DNA of 64,000 nucleotides. It comes from Haliotis asinina. Taxonomy: Eukaryota; Mollusca; Gastropoda; Lepetellida; Haliotidae. The notes below the pieces were generated by a model. The model was given only the letters and a program-made list of their open reading frames with translations. It was not told the origin of the DNA and did not search any database. The DNA lies in NCBI RefSeq assembly GCF_037392515.1, contig NC_090283.1:35046249-35110248 (forward strand), read 5' to 3'. A program made the position numbers and the translations under genes. Positions 47,101-60,200 of this stretch are shown one piece after another; within the stretch, counting starts at the first letter, position 1; each line of letters opens with the position of its first letter.

Positions 47101-50100
47101 GAAGTAACTAGGAATACTCAAACAATGGCGTGTAGCATTTCAATGGCGAAATGTCATATTTTTCACACACCTCAAATACACCCTAACAAATTTTTAAGTC
47201 ACAAAACTGTCACTATTACTTGCAAATTTCTTTCAACTAAAGGTATGTTCTCCTTCTAAAAATTAAACGAATGTGTGAAAGAAGTTTTTATCGGCACAGT
47301 TTAGTCAATCTTCGCAGTGAAACGAGAAGAGAAGCCAGGGAGCTATAACTTACCAACTTGAAACTTTACTACAAATCTACACTGTCCTAATACGGACACT
47401 TATACCAATTGTTTGACTTAAACTGAAGTGACAAAATACTTAACCTATCTTCTACATATTGGATTTCAGTTGTTACAACACTCAGCAGACTTAATCAGCT
47501 GTTGAAAATAAACCGGACTCAATCTTAAATACTACGCTGCCACCATATTGGCTACACTGGTTATGTAACGACCCGAGACATACGTTCAGCGGCTTTTCGA
47601 GGAGTTTCTTCTCCCCCTCTATATAGGCTCCTTCCTTGCTACCTTGCTATTTGTACTGGCACAGACATAACATCAACAACAAATACATAAAAAATGAAAT
47701 ACCCATGAGCTAAATATTTGACCAGGAGCTCTGACTACAACTTGACAAAACTGACAGACCTTAGTTAAATATAAAACATGCAAAAGACCAGAAAAAAGGT
47801 GTAAATAAAAACAGTGTTTTTAGTAAAACATTGGTACAACTGTCACAGGAGATTTTCAGTAGCAGAAAATGCATAAATGCCTCTTCTGAAGAAGGGTGTG
47901 ACTTAGACGATGGTAGGAGTGGGTCTACAAGTCAAGCAAAAATACTCACCATTATCCTTCCACTTGTATGTGGACTTGAGGCGGAGAGGGTTGTCTTTTT
48001 CCTGTGTGTCACCTCCGGTCAGCCTCACCAGGCGTTCATGGTTAGAGCGCACCCATACATAGGGGCAAAGGTAGCGAGTGTAGCCGGCAATCAGGAAAAC
48101 AGTAGACGAATCATCCTGCAAGAGGAATAACAACACCCCGGTCACTCAAACAGACAATTCAGCCTAGACAGTTTCTGTCAGCAGGACAGAATCTGTGAGA
48201 CCTTACTTTCGTCATAAAGGAGCAATAACAGGCATTTCAAATATCACTTTAACTAATAAAATATATCAGAATCACACAATATCATATCTCAGACTATTCT
48301 TTAAGCAAGTGTGGGAACATCTTTTAGAGACAAAACCTCAATTAACACACTGATTAGTGTACTGCAGTATTTAGTGAGAGGCAGCTGGTGCAGAAATAAC
48401 TGCAATATCATGTCTACCATGTCACTGTGCTTGAATGACTTGCTTGTGAAACAATCGTATTACATATCAAAGTTGTGGACAGTCTATAGTGTGTGGCAGA
48501 CAGATACTTGTACGTTAGTTGTACTGGATAGTCTGGTCCAGAGTGGAATACTTGTAGGCTGCCTTTCCATGTAAAACATCATCACCCACAGTGGAACTGT
48601 CATTTTCTCTGACACACAAAAGTAGTGTCTGGTCCTACACTAGATCATGCTGTGTGATGTCCAGTATCCAAGTATCTGACAATTATTCAATAGTTCCACT
48701 TACCATTGCCTGTGTCTCATCATCACTTGGGGAGGCTGGGGGCAAGCCAACACCCTTTTCCCCAAGACCACTCAGAGACATCTGTGTCCGCTGAGACAGC
48801 ATCAGTGACCTCCTGAAATAATAACACAATATCCTTGTAACCTAATCATGTCAAATGATGTATGCAGGGCAATCTACTCAAATAATCATCTTGACGTTTG
48901 TGGTAGTCAATAACTGAAAGAAATCCTGGAAGATTTACTGAGACACGATGTGGTCTAAATTAGTGATGTTCCTATGATTGAAAATACTTGAAAATTGATC
49001 AAAAGAAGCATTAAAAATAACTGTCAGCAAAAAACATATTTTCGATGAATTGGTATTTTGTTTTATCAGTATAACACTTGAATGAAGTAAACTACCCATT
49101 AAATTTGATGAATGTTCATGAACAAACATGCGTCAAGCTAAAAACTATAAAATTATACATTTTTAACCACTTTTATTGTTTAATTACAATCTTACTGCAC
49201 TACAGTATTAGTTATGATAAACAATAATAAGAGAATATCTAGGGAAAACCTCTTAAAATGGGGATAACAATAAAAATGTGTGTATTTTAAATATACTTAA
49301 TAATCATTCACCGCAAGTACTCTGAACATTGATAGCGGATTTGGTTTCCGATTCAAAACACTTCTCTGAATGCTAAAAACTTACTTGTCGTAGGGGAGGT
49401 TGTTGGAGGTAAAGCTGGAGCCTGCTGCTAACTCTGTAGTGTGCAGGGGAGTGCCTGGTTCACTGCTGTAGCTGTTGTTGGGAGTCTGCAACAAGTGTAC
49501 CATGCATAAAACATATGCAGTAGCTGGGATTTGGAGAGCAGAACCCTTGTACCTTTCAAACTCACTGGCACCATTTGATACCCTTTAACATGGAGTAATA
49601 TTCTTTAAAGGGGCACTGATGCGGAGCAATTTCCGTGGACTGGTGTAAACTTTTGTTATTGTTTTTCTCCCGTGCGTACCCGGATGATATCCCAGAATTC
49701 GTGACTGGTTCGTGACCTCTGCTTCCGTAAGCGCAATTGATAGTTTAATTATAGACAGATCAACTTAGGTGAAGTCATTTTTACTTCATAACAAATGTAT
49801 TATGAAAACAAATGAAACACTTAGAAGGTTAATCATCTGCCAGTGGTAGAAATGGTAAAAAACTATTAGGATGGAAAAATAACGAAGCCAATGTACGTCT
49901 CTATATTTTGTCTCATAACCCTAATTGGTTTATTGTCATATTTGTATGATTCTGAAAATCAATAAAAGAACACACGATCTGCTTATACTCATAGTAAATT
50001 CCTAACATAACAGCAACATTTATACATTGTATAGATTGCCAATGTGGATCCTATTTCACACACATACGCGATCTAGTGTGTGTTTTCTGTCATACAGATT

Positions 50101-51804
50101 CTGCTGAATGCTACAACAAATAAATTAAAACAAAATGCAAATAATGAATGTAAAACAGACTAATTTTATAGCAACAATGTCAGGTTACTACCTTGTTCAG
50201 GAATGTATCCATCAATATCCACGTAAAAGAAATCGTATTCCATTCATCTGCAGCTGGTAAATAATCCTGCTCTGTGTCGCGTGTCTTACAACTGTCTCAT
50301 TTGCGAAAAAGTAACACATCGTTTCACGTCTTTCGTTGGTGAAAACCAGATAAACCTCTCATTGGTCTCCCAAGATAGCACACCTGGCAACTAATTGTAT
50401 GATGTCCACTATTCTAAGTAATTTAGTTAACCAATAATGAGCAATCAATCAATCAACGCAAGGGTGGTTAATTCTTTGAAGGGAGGATGTTGTTTTTGCA
50501 CTCACTCTTTACGACAGGGTGTAGTCATCTACACACACTGCCTTTTGACAAATCCGCTAGAAGATAAAAGTAATTAATCAATCAGTGTGTTATCGGTTAA
50601 TCTTTTGATCGATGTTTGTTTTTGTAACTCAGCTGATAAACCCTCTTGCATCACTTACATGCACATATTACATAACATACAATACATTTGCCATTACAGA
50701 CCTTAATTTATAATGTTGAGTATTTACTCCAGACAGGAGAAATGCCAAATGGGAACCTTTGTTGAGTAACCGAAGTGGTGCTACTACTAATTATACCTGT
50801 TATAAATTCATTAATTGACCATCCAGAGAATGATGACAAATAACACGTGTAGGTTTACACCATCAAACGCGAGTTACAGCAAGGAGGATGTAATCTCTGT
50901 GTTGCATGCAGCCTGAAAACACTTATGGGCCGAAACTGTTTTGAGGATACCAACGGAATTTCGTTACATAAGGAATACACACAGGCATTTGCTGTGTACT
51001 TGGGTAAATAGGTGAAATAAGGGGTTTTTTTACGTAAGAAAATTTTCAGATTTCTCTACCAAAGGCAAAGTCATCGTTTTTTGTTTACGAATTCAAATAA
51101 ATCAACTGTGTGTTTTTATTATCATAAATAATACCATTGTAGCTACCATAGCTACCAAAATTACGTATGATATTTGCTATCACAGCTGAACCAACACTCA
51201 AAACTACCTATATATAAAAAGCTTTGCAATCTTCCGTACTGAAACAAATGGCTTGCTACGTGCCTGTAGACATCATATTTTCATGTAACATGATTAAATA
51301 TCGAGGTTAAAAACACAGAAATAGGATCAAATTGGATCAGTAACTATACCATCCAAGCATCCGAAAAGAACTACACTGCTGGGATATTTGGTTACGATCA
51401 GACAAGGAATACCATGGATATTTTTTAACAAATGGCATATGATGAGCATCCGGCCTCCTGACTGTTAAGGTGAAGAAATTCTGCTAATATGGACAGGAGC
51501 CCAGTTCCTTTGTCCGTCACGGTCGAAGGAGCGGGCGCTGACCAATTTGCGGTTTGGTTTCGTAATTCGACCGATGGCGAGAAACATAATTTGCTCCGCA
51601 TCAGTGCCCCTTTAAGTAGTTAAAAGGTATGAAGTATGAAGAATCACAGAAGGTGACTGTAACCTGTGGCTCATTGACAATGCTGATGACCATTTCCTCA
51701 CGCCCTCTCATGTACGAAGCGAAGTACTTAAAGCCTTTCACTGTGCCCAGCTTCAGCATCTCCGTCAGAAACACCTGCAGTTTCTTCTTCAAGTGTGGAT
51801 CTTC
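44198..51804 (-). CDS. Unrecognised gene with poly-Q and low-complexity tail, 3' part
   Basis: Six exons join in frame on the minus strand: 51664-51804, 49385-49485, 48704-48812, 47950-48115, 45197-45394 and 44198-44478 (331 residues plus stop); the 5' exons are not identified. Order of parts: a helical segment (LKKKLQVFLTEMLKLGTVKG), two Ser/Pro-rich linker exons (SEPGTPLHTTE, PPASPSDDETQ), a conserved-looking aromatic exon (YTRYLCPYVWVRSNHERLVR), a helical exon (DVFIWDIIAELVKLCTYPAP to FLQKVLIHTTDDKPYAAK), and a last exon with VFEDLQLVTKCHFSAVQKLA, about 17 Gln encoded by mixed CAG/CAA, RRKMSGSQSQ, SRKRYPSSGS and a Tyr/Gln-rich end stopping at NAPSY. The basic clusters and prion-like tail suggest a nuclear or RNA-associated protein, but that is inference. 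I do not recognise the family. All six exons have standard splice sites and consistent phases, which is why I accept the gene. Confidence 0.85.
44332..44395 (-). repeat. Poly-glutamine CAG/CAA tract
   Basis: A run of mixed CAG and CAA codons encoding about 17 Gln inside the last exon of the minus-strand gene. CAA interruptions should limit slippage. Confidence 0.93.
44830..45240 (-). repeat. 50-bp repeat of an exon end plus its splice donor, about 8 units
   Basis: Each unit, read on the minus strand, encodes the last ~15 codons of the 45197-45394 exon (KVLIHTADDKPYAAK) and then the donor AAAG/GTAAGAT. The exon's own end is the first unit; donor sites recur at exactly 50-bp steps (near 45144, 45094, 45044) and then 53 bp. 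Four downstream GGTAAGA sites are exact; two more are GGTAG forms. Reading through the first donor meets an in-frame TGA within seven codons. Confidence 0.95.
45438..45815. repeat. ~22-bp tandem repeat, about 17 units
   Basis: Units of CCTACAACACTGTACACCTA, with TACACC and TATACC variants, in the intron just upstream (in transcript order) of the exon at 45197-45394. The long plus-strand open frame through it is a repeat product. Confidence 0.95.
46599..46729. mobile_element. Fold-back element with ACCTTAGTTAAG ends
   Basis: The left ACCTTAGTTAAG and right CTTAACTAAGG are inverted copies, with further CCTTAA/TTAAGG pairs inside. Non-coding, ~130 bp, in the intron between 45394 and 47950. The theme resembles the small element at 37177. 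Confidence 0.6.
46750..47290. repeat. ~200-bp tandem repeat, three diverged units
   Basis: Units share TCACTATTACTTGCAAACAC, TTTCACCTGATAG, TCAAACAA and TTTCAATGGCG, at spacings of about 211 and 193 bp. They lie in an intron of the minus-strand gene. Confidence 0.85.
49609..51611. mobile_element. 2-kb non-autonomous transposon with TTAA duplications
   Basis: The left end AGGGGCACTGATGCGGAGCA and right end TGCTCCGCATCAGTGCCCCT are perfect inverted repeats (about 22 bp). TTAA flanks both sides (49605-49608 and 51612-51615). TTAA duplication is the habit of piggyBac and Kolobok elements; the AGGGG start fits Kolobok better from memory. The 2,003-bp interior has no frame of useful length, so it must be mobilised by an enzyme encoded elsewhere. 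It fills most of the intron between the exons at 49385-49485 and 51664-51804. Confidence 0.93.
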
Positions 51805-54263
51805 CTACAAAATGTAATGTATGTATTTATGTATGTACATATACATGTACAGCATCATGCCTACCACAGGTATATAGTTCCAGCAGAGGAAGGTAAGAAT
51901 GAGAATATATTCTGTCCCAATAGCATCTGGTGTTCGTTCCTAGCTTAGCTAGTAGAATTAATTCATGAGCCTACCTTTGCCTCCTGTTGGCAGCATGTGT
52001 ATGAAGTTACAACATTAGCTTAGTGTCTAGAGTACACACTGACTATTAGTGAATGAGATAAAATAGTCATCTTAACTCACCATATCCCGTTGCTTAGCTC
52101 CGTGAAGGCTTAACCCCAGTGGGTGCCACAGGGACATATATGTCTTGCCCACCAAGCCTCACTTTAAAGTTCAATCAAATTCTAAATATATCACGGTTAC
52201 AAATATGCTTTACAGTTTTGAATTCTTCGGGAAAGTCCCTGTTTCTTGACACTATCCACTATTATCTCAAACAAAGTTAAAGTGCTTAAAATAACCTGTC
52301 AAAATTGGCTTCATTGTGAATGTTGCTATTTTTCACACAATACAAAATCATGATTCACAGTGTTATTTGCTGTATGTTTTGAAATGTGAAAATCAGAAAA
52401 TTAATGGGAGTATTGTATTTCAAAAATACCATATCAATGATCACTGATATCAAGTTTTCATACAACCAGTAACGATAATTCTGAAACGTCAATGATGAAC
52501 CCAGAATCGGTTGGGATGTTTTCGAAAATACACTTACATGAACGCCAAAGTGCGCTTTCTGCCATATAGGATAGTGTTTACAAAATCACATTTCATGAAG
52601 GCAAATTCTGCCATGGCAGCTGAGACCTTTTATACAATCAATGGAAATTAGGTGAGATACATACTTATCTGCAAGCCAACGTTGTCTTTTCCGACGTCAC
52701 AAAATACACAAAACATGCCATAATGTCAAGTTTGACTAAAATGTTGTATTATTTTCCGTCATTTCACTACATTTGAAGATGTGACTGTTACTCCGTTAAT
52801 AATGATGCAAAATTAGTCGAAATACATCTTCACAGACAGGAAAATATGGAAATCTAAGAAATAAGTTATGCATCAGATAGGGCCCTCCAAATCACTATTA
52901 CCTGCTTTCTCATGTAGGTCTAGTACACTGGCATTTTTTCTTATAAATTGTGAAACTACCAAAAGGTATCCACTCACATTGGGGAACTTTGTACTGGAAT
53001 AGTTTGGTTCACCGTGAGTGAGTGAGTTTAGTTTTACACCGCACTCAGCAATATTCCAGCGGTGGTCTGTAAATAATCGAGTCTGGACCAGACAATCCAG
53101 TGATCAACAACATAAGCATCGGTCTGCGCAATTGGGAACCGATTACATGTGTCAACCATGTCAGCGAGCCTGACCACCCGATCGCCTTTTATGGCAAGCA
53201 TGGGTTGCTGAAGGACCCCGGGACCTTCACGGGTCACCATGAACAAACGCAACGAAAATATAGTGTCCATATCCACAACAAATTTTCTCCATGTAATGTG
53301 AGTTACACTGGCTTAGTGTTAAGCACAGCAGAGTTACGCCCCCTTATCTTTACACATGCATGGCCTCTCTGTTGACGTTTGACGTCATAGAGGAAGATAC
53401 ATTTTTGACGTTTACTGTGGGTCCTTTTAATGCTGTGCATAAAATGCTATGCATAAATCCATTTTAAATATACTTATGTCATTCAGATTTTGGACCACGC
53501 GAGCGCAATTCTCGCACAACGATCACTGTTCAAACCTTATCATGGCTTATGTCAAGTTATGAAAATGTGAGCCTGAAAAAAACTAGTCATCAACTTCATG
53601 ATCAAGGGGGTTAAATTTCATCTCTTCTGCATTAGTGACATGACATTTGATGGAAGAAAAGTCCGAACCAATAGCGCAAAGAAAATTCAATCACTACATT
53701 TACCGATGTCGCTTTCATCTTCTAACCGTGTCAAATGGTCAATGGGATGGCACGCTACTTTACACAACGAAAACAGTTGCGCTGGCCTATCAGGAAGTTA
53801 ATAAAGAGTTATCTTCTCTTGTTATTAGTTCCTCTAAACTAGCCGACTGCATTCATTGCGCTCTCTTTGTTTAAAATGTTTAGAGTCGGAGCCAAGTTCA
53901 AAGCATGTCCTGACGTGGTATCGAAGCATTAATTGCGGCCAAAATAAGATAGTTTCTCAAATGAGTTATATCTTGTCAGTTTATATATGCTATGTATTCA
54001 TTTTAAAGACACAGCAAGGTGATGGTTGGAAGGTGTCATAGATCTGCCCACAGACAGGATTCGTGCGCGCAATCAGATACGACTAATGCTCTAATTTAGA
54101 CTAACCAGCCAAGCGATAAGTTTGTGTTTTGTGATCGCTGGGATCGGTTCCGGCTAACTTATCATAACAGCCATCATATGTAGTTGGGAAGCATACTAAA
54201 GAAAAGTGTGTGCAGTTTCGCGTGTTTGCTTGGCTGAGACTTTTCCGTCTCTCGAAGGAGAAA
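51805..54263. other. Region between the minus-strand gene and INTS4
   Basis: I see a SINE (53018-53234) but no clear exon. The missing 5' exons of the minus-strand gene may lie here, which would make it divergent from INTS4; none is convincing. A TGACGTCA site lies near 53379. Confidence 0.45.
53018..53234 (+). mobile_element. SINE with 8-bp target duplication
   Basis: Same family as at 14581: starts GTGAGTGAGTTTAGTTTTAC and ends CCTTCACGGGT. Flanked by CACCGTGA (53010-53017) and CACCATGA (53235-53242), a target duplication with one difference. Confidence 0.92.
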
Positions 54264-57200
54264 ATGGCTGCCCTCTTAAAGAAGAGAGCACTTGCTGAGT
54301 ACAGTCAAGTGATTCAGGTACATAGACGACAGACTGACGATTTATCTTCAGGACCAATTTACTAACAACATCATTTCACCATCGAGTTTTAAACTACAAA
54401 TAACTATTCCTGAACAGAACAGTTTCAATAATTTTATTATGTTTTTTTTTTCATAATATTTTCTATAAGTAAATACTTTGTTCTTAAATATATGTTCTTA
54501 AGATGACAAAAATTACTATACAGACCACTTGTTCTGATGTAAGTGGCAGAAGCTTACAAGAGCTTATGTTTGTCATGCCATAAATGTAGCATCGCCCTGA
54601 ATGTGTTTCTTGGTTGGTCAGTGGCATTCCATTGTCTTTGGTTTTAGCTTCCATATGTGGTAAACCTCAGAAAGCAGTAAAGTTAGGGTTTTATCACTTT
54701 TTTAGTTTTTATACTCTGATGTAACTAAACTGTTGTTCAAAGTAGTATTAAAACCAACTCATTCACCCTCTCACTGCCTGTTTATGAGAATCATGGTTAG
54801 CTATAGACTTTGAAAGTTGCAGTTGTCATTGGATCATCAGAAGCTTATGTCTTTAACCTAAATCTTCTGGTATCCAGGAAGAGCCAAAACCTGTGAAGAA
54901 GCTCCGTCTCCAACACAAGCCTCCTGCAACAGAACTTCATCTTGATCTACAGAACACAAGCAGTTCCCACGATGCCCTGCAAGTGCTCCTTGACTTCCAA
55001 GCATGCCTGGTGTCAGTGTCTGGTGAAGCTGCTGTGGATGTAGTCGGGGAGCTGATCGAACACTACCACCGCGAGAAGGAGGCAGTTGTGAGGAGCAAGA
55101 TAGCACAGGTGTTGGGGCACCTATGTCGACTGCCTGGCTTCTCACCAGAAAACGTCATTGACCATCTCTTGGCCATACTCAGCACAGAAAGTAAGCCCTC
55201 ATAGACAGTTTACAGGTATATCATCACATTCCACGTCCTGAAATAGGGGAGGTGGAGTAACCTAAGGCCTGGGCTTACTTCCCTACATGGATGCAATGTG
55301 TGAATGTTGGTAAAAGCAGCATAAAACCAAACGCACTCACTCAGTCATCCTGAAATTGTTTAGACTTACAGCCTGTATTGTACATACAAAATTACAATGG
55401 CTTAACAGCTTTGACAATGAAATACATATGTGTTTTCTTATTAAGTTTAAAGTTATTGATATTTACGAAGTAGTGACTTTTCAAGATGCAAATGCCATGA
55501 CGACACATGCTTGAGGTCATAAAAACAAATCTTGGACATTCAAGCAAGCATGTCCTATATAATTACATGGAAAACAATGTAATGGGCACAGTTGGATCAC
55601 AGTCAGTCAGTTTTCAAAAATTTGAATACTTTGTTACCCAGTGAACAATATTGTCAAGATAGAAACATACTTCTTTTCATTATATTTATAAGTTTCCAAA
55701 CTTCACTGAAGGTGCTGATATAAGCCCTGTTGGTCTTTGTGGACCAACAAGAAGAAAAAACATTTTCCAGCTAAATTAGCATTTGTACTTTAGAGATTTG
55801 GCCCCTTTCCTCATCATTGAGATGTGTACTTCAACCCTATTTCCCTGTCCGTGATTAGGCAGTCACATGACTGAGTGATCCTGTCTCAGGCAGTCATTTT
55901 TATATGTAACAGATAATCGCTTTGCTTACAAGTTGCACCCTCTACTGCTTTTGTTCCAGAGTTTTGTTATGTAAATACATGTTCATATGATCATTTATGC
56001 CCACATGTTTGCCAAAGTTGGTTTAATACTATTTTGCTTACAGAAAGAAACAGGTATCTTTTAACTTCCTGAACTCTTCTTGTTCCAGAATCACACAAAG
56101 TATTGCGTGAGATCATTCAAGCTCTCTCATCCATAGGGAGACAGCTCCCTAGCAGCCTTGCTACCTACAAAGTACAGATATTGCAGGCTGTCAAATCTGT
56201 AAGTTTATTTTACACATTTCATATCTTCAACAACATCGATATACTCTTTAGAGGTTGGCAGTGGGGACGTATCAATTTATGACAAAATGACAATGTCAGA
56301 AAGAGTGTATCCGTTGCATGCATGGGTATAACCTAACAACATTTCATGGAAAAAGTTCAGTCACTAGTCACAAACAGATAACTGTCAATTAGTTCATAAC
56401 TTTGTTGTAAAAAGTAAAAGATTTGTATTTAATTAAAAAAGGATAACTGCATTATTTCATTTCACATTTACACTGACACCACATGCTTAAAAATATTGGC
56501 TTGATATATTTCATCTGTACACGTTGCACATTGTTTCCAGCAGTTGCTAGCTTATTAAATGGAAGGGTTTAAACAGGAATGTGTTTAAGCTATACTTGTG
56601 TTGTGCAGCACCTGTGTGACTCAGCTCATAGTGTGAGGAGCAGCTGCCTTGACACGATTGGTGTTTTGTGGTCATCTGATTCAAAGGATGAAGGGGAAAA
56701 CCAGACAGATATGCAGAAACTCATAACGAAATTCTTCAGTGATCAAGACCCTCGTGTGAGAACAAGTGCTTTCCAAGCAATGGTATGTGATCTGGACAGC
56801 CTTACCATTCCTGATTAGTAAATCAAGTGTTCACTTACCCGTCACAAAGTTTACACTAGCCTCATGTTTCTGTATCAGTCAGCTAGAGCCATATCATTCA
56901 ACTATGACTGGTAACTTACCCTGTGTCCTTATGAATTCAAAATATAACTTTCTGGGTGTATAAAGTTAGCCCTCGGCAGAAACACCATGTTTTCCTCTAC
57001 TGTGAGTTCAGAGTGTTGCACAGGAGGGTACCCACATGTACAGAGCCATAATTGCATAGAATTCACACTGAGTCAGCCATGTGAGGACAATGTGATATGA
57101 TGTCGTCTGTTATTGCAGGTGTTAACATGTCATGTGTTTTTGCAGGTGGGTTTCCATCAGCGTGGTCTCCAGCTTGACCTTAACATTCACCAGCATGCCT

Positions 57201-60200
57201 GTCAGGCATTCACAGATGACTACGAGGATGTGCGCAGGGCGGCAGTGAAAGTGGTGTGGGTTCTTTGTCATCTTTACCCAGAGAGGTTAGCTCAGTCAAT
57301 AAATTCTTGCTTGTTTCTTGGGTGAAAAGAAGTAGATTTTCAATAAGTAAGAGGGCATTATATCTTGAGACTCCTGCCAGTGTCAGTGTTTATATCTGAT
57401 ACAAGTTTCTGGTTTTCAGTCTAGTGTTCCTATATATTTATACCCCTGCTACGAAGTAACGCGAGTATATAGCGTTCATTCCGTCCATCCATCATACCGT
57501 CCACAATCTTTGTCTGAAGCATATCTCTTAAAGTTTTCATGCGAGGTTCACCAAACTTCAGACTAATGTTAATCATTACCCACAGCTGTGCCCTTTGCTA
57601 TTTTGAAGTTTTGAATTTTGTTTTTGCTGTTTCCATGGAAACATGACCTAGTGCCAGATTTGTTTGATGTTTTTAGTCAGGAACTTATCTCTTAAAATTT
57701 ACATGTTAGGTTCACCAAACTTTACACACATGTTAATCATTACCCATTGATGTGCCTTTTGTTGTTTTTGTTTTTTCTGAATTTTGATTTGTTGTTGTTT
57801 CAATGGAAACATGACTTAGTGCAAATTGTGTTTGAGGGTCCCTGGGCACAGCATATCACCAAAACTATGAATGCTATGTTCACCAAACTTAATACACAAG
57901 TTAATCATGACCCACAGACATGCATGTGCTATTTATTTGCAAATTGTGATTATTCAAAGTGTGATGTTCATTTTTTCTGTGTTGCAGCCTGGTACCTGTG
58001 TGTGAATCATCAGTAGAGGAGCTGCGCCTTGTAGATGATGGCTTTGCTAAGATCTGTAACATGATCAATGATATCTCAGTGAAGGTTCGGGTGGAGGCTG
58101 CTTCTCTGCTGGTGAGATGTTGCTATGATGGTTACAATAGAGAAAGTTACTGCTTTGGGTGAATCTGACAGTGTGTATATGTTTCTCAACAATCTCAGAA
58201 CTGTGTGCCAGATCTATTGCCATTTTGTCGAGTCAGTCCTGTGTGGGCCTCAGAAGTATTTGAATTGTTGAATGTGTTTTTCCATGTATGTATTCTGACC
58301 TGACTCAGACGGTGTCCTACATGTGTTTGTATTTCAAGGGCTCTCTACATCAAGTCAGTCCTCGATTCCTTGAACAAACCCTGGACAAAAAACTGATGTC
58401 CAACATGAGAGTAAGTAAACAGATTTGATCAGAGTAAATTCACACATATACTTTACTGCTTTTGCTCAGTAAGTTAGCTAGCATTATGAATAGATTGATT
58501 TTTCCTCAAAAGTGTTAGTGATGTAAGCAGGGCATTATTTCTTGTAAATTTTTATCCCCCTGGCATGTAATGTAATCATTTTACTTGCGGAGCATAACTC
58601 AAAAACTTGGTAGATATATCAGTCAAAACCTAAATTGGTGCCTTCTGCTATCTACAGGTTTTTGTGATTTATTATTTTCTCAGTTTCCATGGAAACTTTT
58701 CGGACTTAGTCTCAAAAGTAAGCGGTGTGTTTTGTTTTCAGAGCACAGCTTGAAAACTTCATAATATATTTCAACAAACTTGGCAGATATGTGAGGCAGA
58801 CTCTTGTCATGTTTGTTTTTCTGGTTTCCATGGAAATGATTCAGACTTAAGTCTCAAAAGGGAGGGGTGGGCTTCGTTTGCAGAGCACACCTGAAAGCAT
58901 TTTCATAGCTATCAGCTAAATTTGGCATATATGTGAGGCAGATCCCAAAGTGATGCCTTTTGCTACTTACAGATTTTTGTGGTTTATCATTTTCTGGGTT
59001 TCCATGGAAATGATTTGGTCTCAAAAGGGAGGGGTGGGTTTCGTTTCCAGAGCACACCTGAAAGCATTTTCATAGCTATCAGCCAAATTTGGCATATATG
59101 TGAGGCAGATACCAAAGTGATGCCTTTTGCTATTTACAGATTTTTATGGTTTATCATTTTCTGGGTTTCCATGGAAATGATTTGGTCTCATATGGGAGGG
59201 ATGGGCTTCGTTTCTGGAGCACAACTCAAAAACATTTGATATCTTTCAAGATGTATGAGACGGAACTTGAAGTGGCGCCGTCTGCTGTTTACAGATATAT
59301 GGCATTTATCCTTTTCATGATTTCCATGGAAATGATTCAGACTTGGTCTAAAAAAATCAAGATTTGTCCTTTCAAATATGTGGGTACTGGAGAAGATATA
59401 ATTGTTTATTGCCCAATAACATACTTGATTTTATCTATTCAATTATCTATTTGTTGTGTGAAGATTCATCTTAGATTACCATTTGTTGCTGTTAGAGAAA
59501 GCACAGTGCCCATGAACGTGCCAAAGAGCATTTCCAGTCTGGTGAATGGTCAACAGGCCAGAAATGGGCTGATGATGCTCCCAAGGAGGAAATAGATCCA
59601 GAAAATATCAATCTGATGAACATCGGAGCATGTGGAGCTTTCATACATGGACTTGAAGATGAGTTTTATGGTAAGTTTTCAAAGTTTGAGAGGAATGAAT
59701 GCTTTGAATATTTGTTGCAACATATTTTGCCTAGGACATGACATATTTCTATGATAATCTCTCCTATCAAGTGGCACAAGCATGCTTAATCATCAAGTGT
59801 CCTACACCTGGTACCACAAGAAACCCAACCCTAGGACATTCATTTCCCAGAAAACTTGAAAAACAACAATGCTGGCCCTTGTTACTGTATCCTTTTACAC
59901 TTATACTGTAACTCTTTACTGACTGCAGTATAGAAGTGGAAAATCTTTATCATAACATGGAAATAGTTTCAACCATATGTCGTGTGTTGTAGAGGTGCGT
60001 AATGCAGCTCTAGACTCGCTGTGTGAGCTGGCAGCTCAGTCCAGAGTGTTTGCCAACCTATCACAGGATAGCATCATCGACATGTTCAACGATGAAATTG
60101 AGAGTGTGCGTCTGAATGCCATTAACAGTTTGAGGAAAATCTCACACCACATTGTGCTCCGACAAGACCAGTTGGAGATCATCCTTGGTGTCCTGCAGGT

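Noticed and set aside
52080-52180. Possible additional minus-strand exon near 52.1 kb
   Set aside because: Only about 22 codons in frame with weak splice signals and no phase agreement that I could establish with the exon at 51664-51804.
59146-59595. 149-codon frame in INTS4 intron 7
   Set aside because: It covers the 167-bp repeat and runs into the INTS4 exon at 59496 in a different frame from INTS4.
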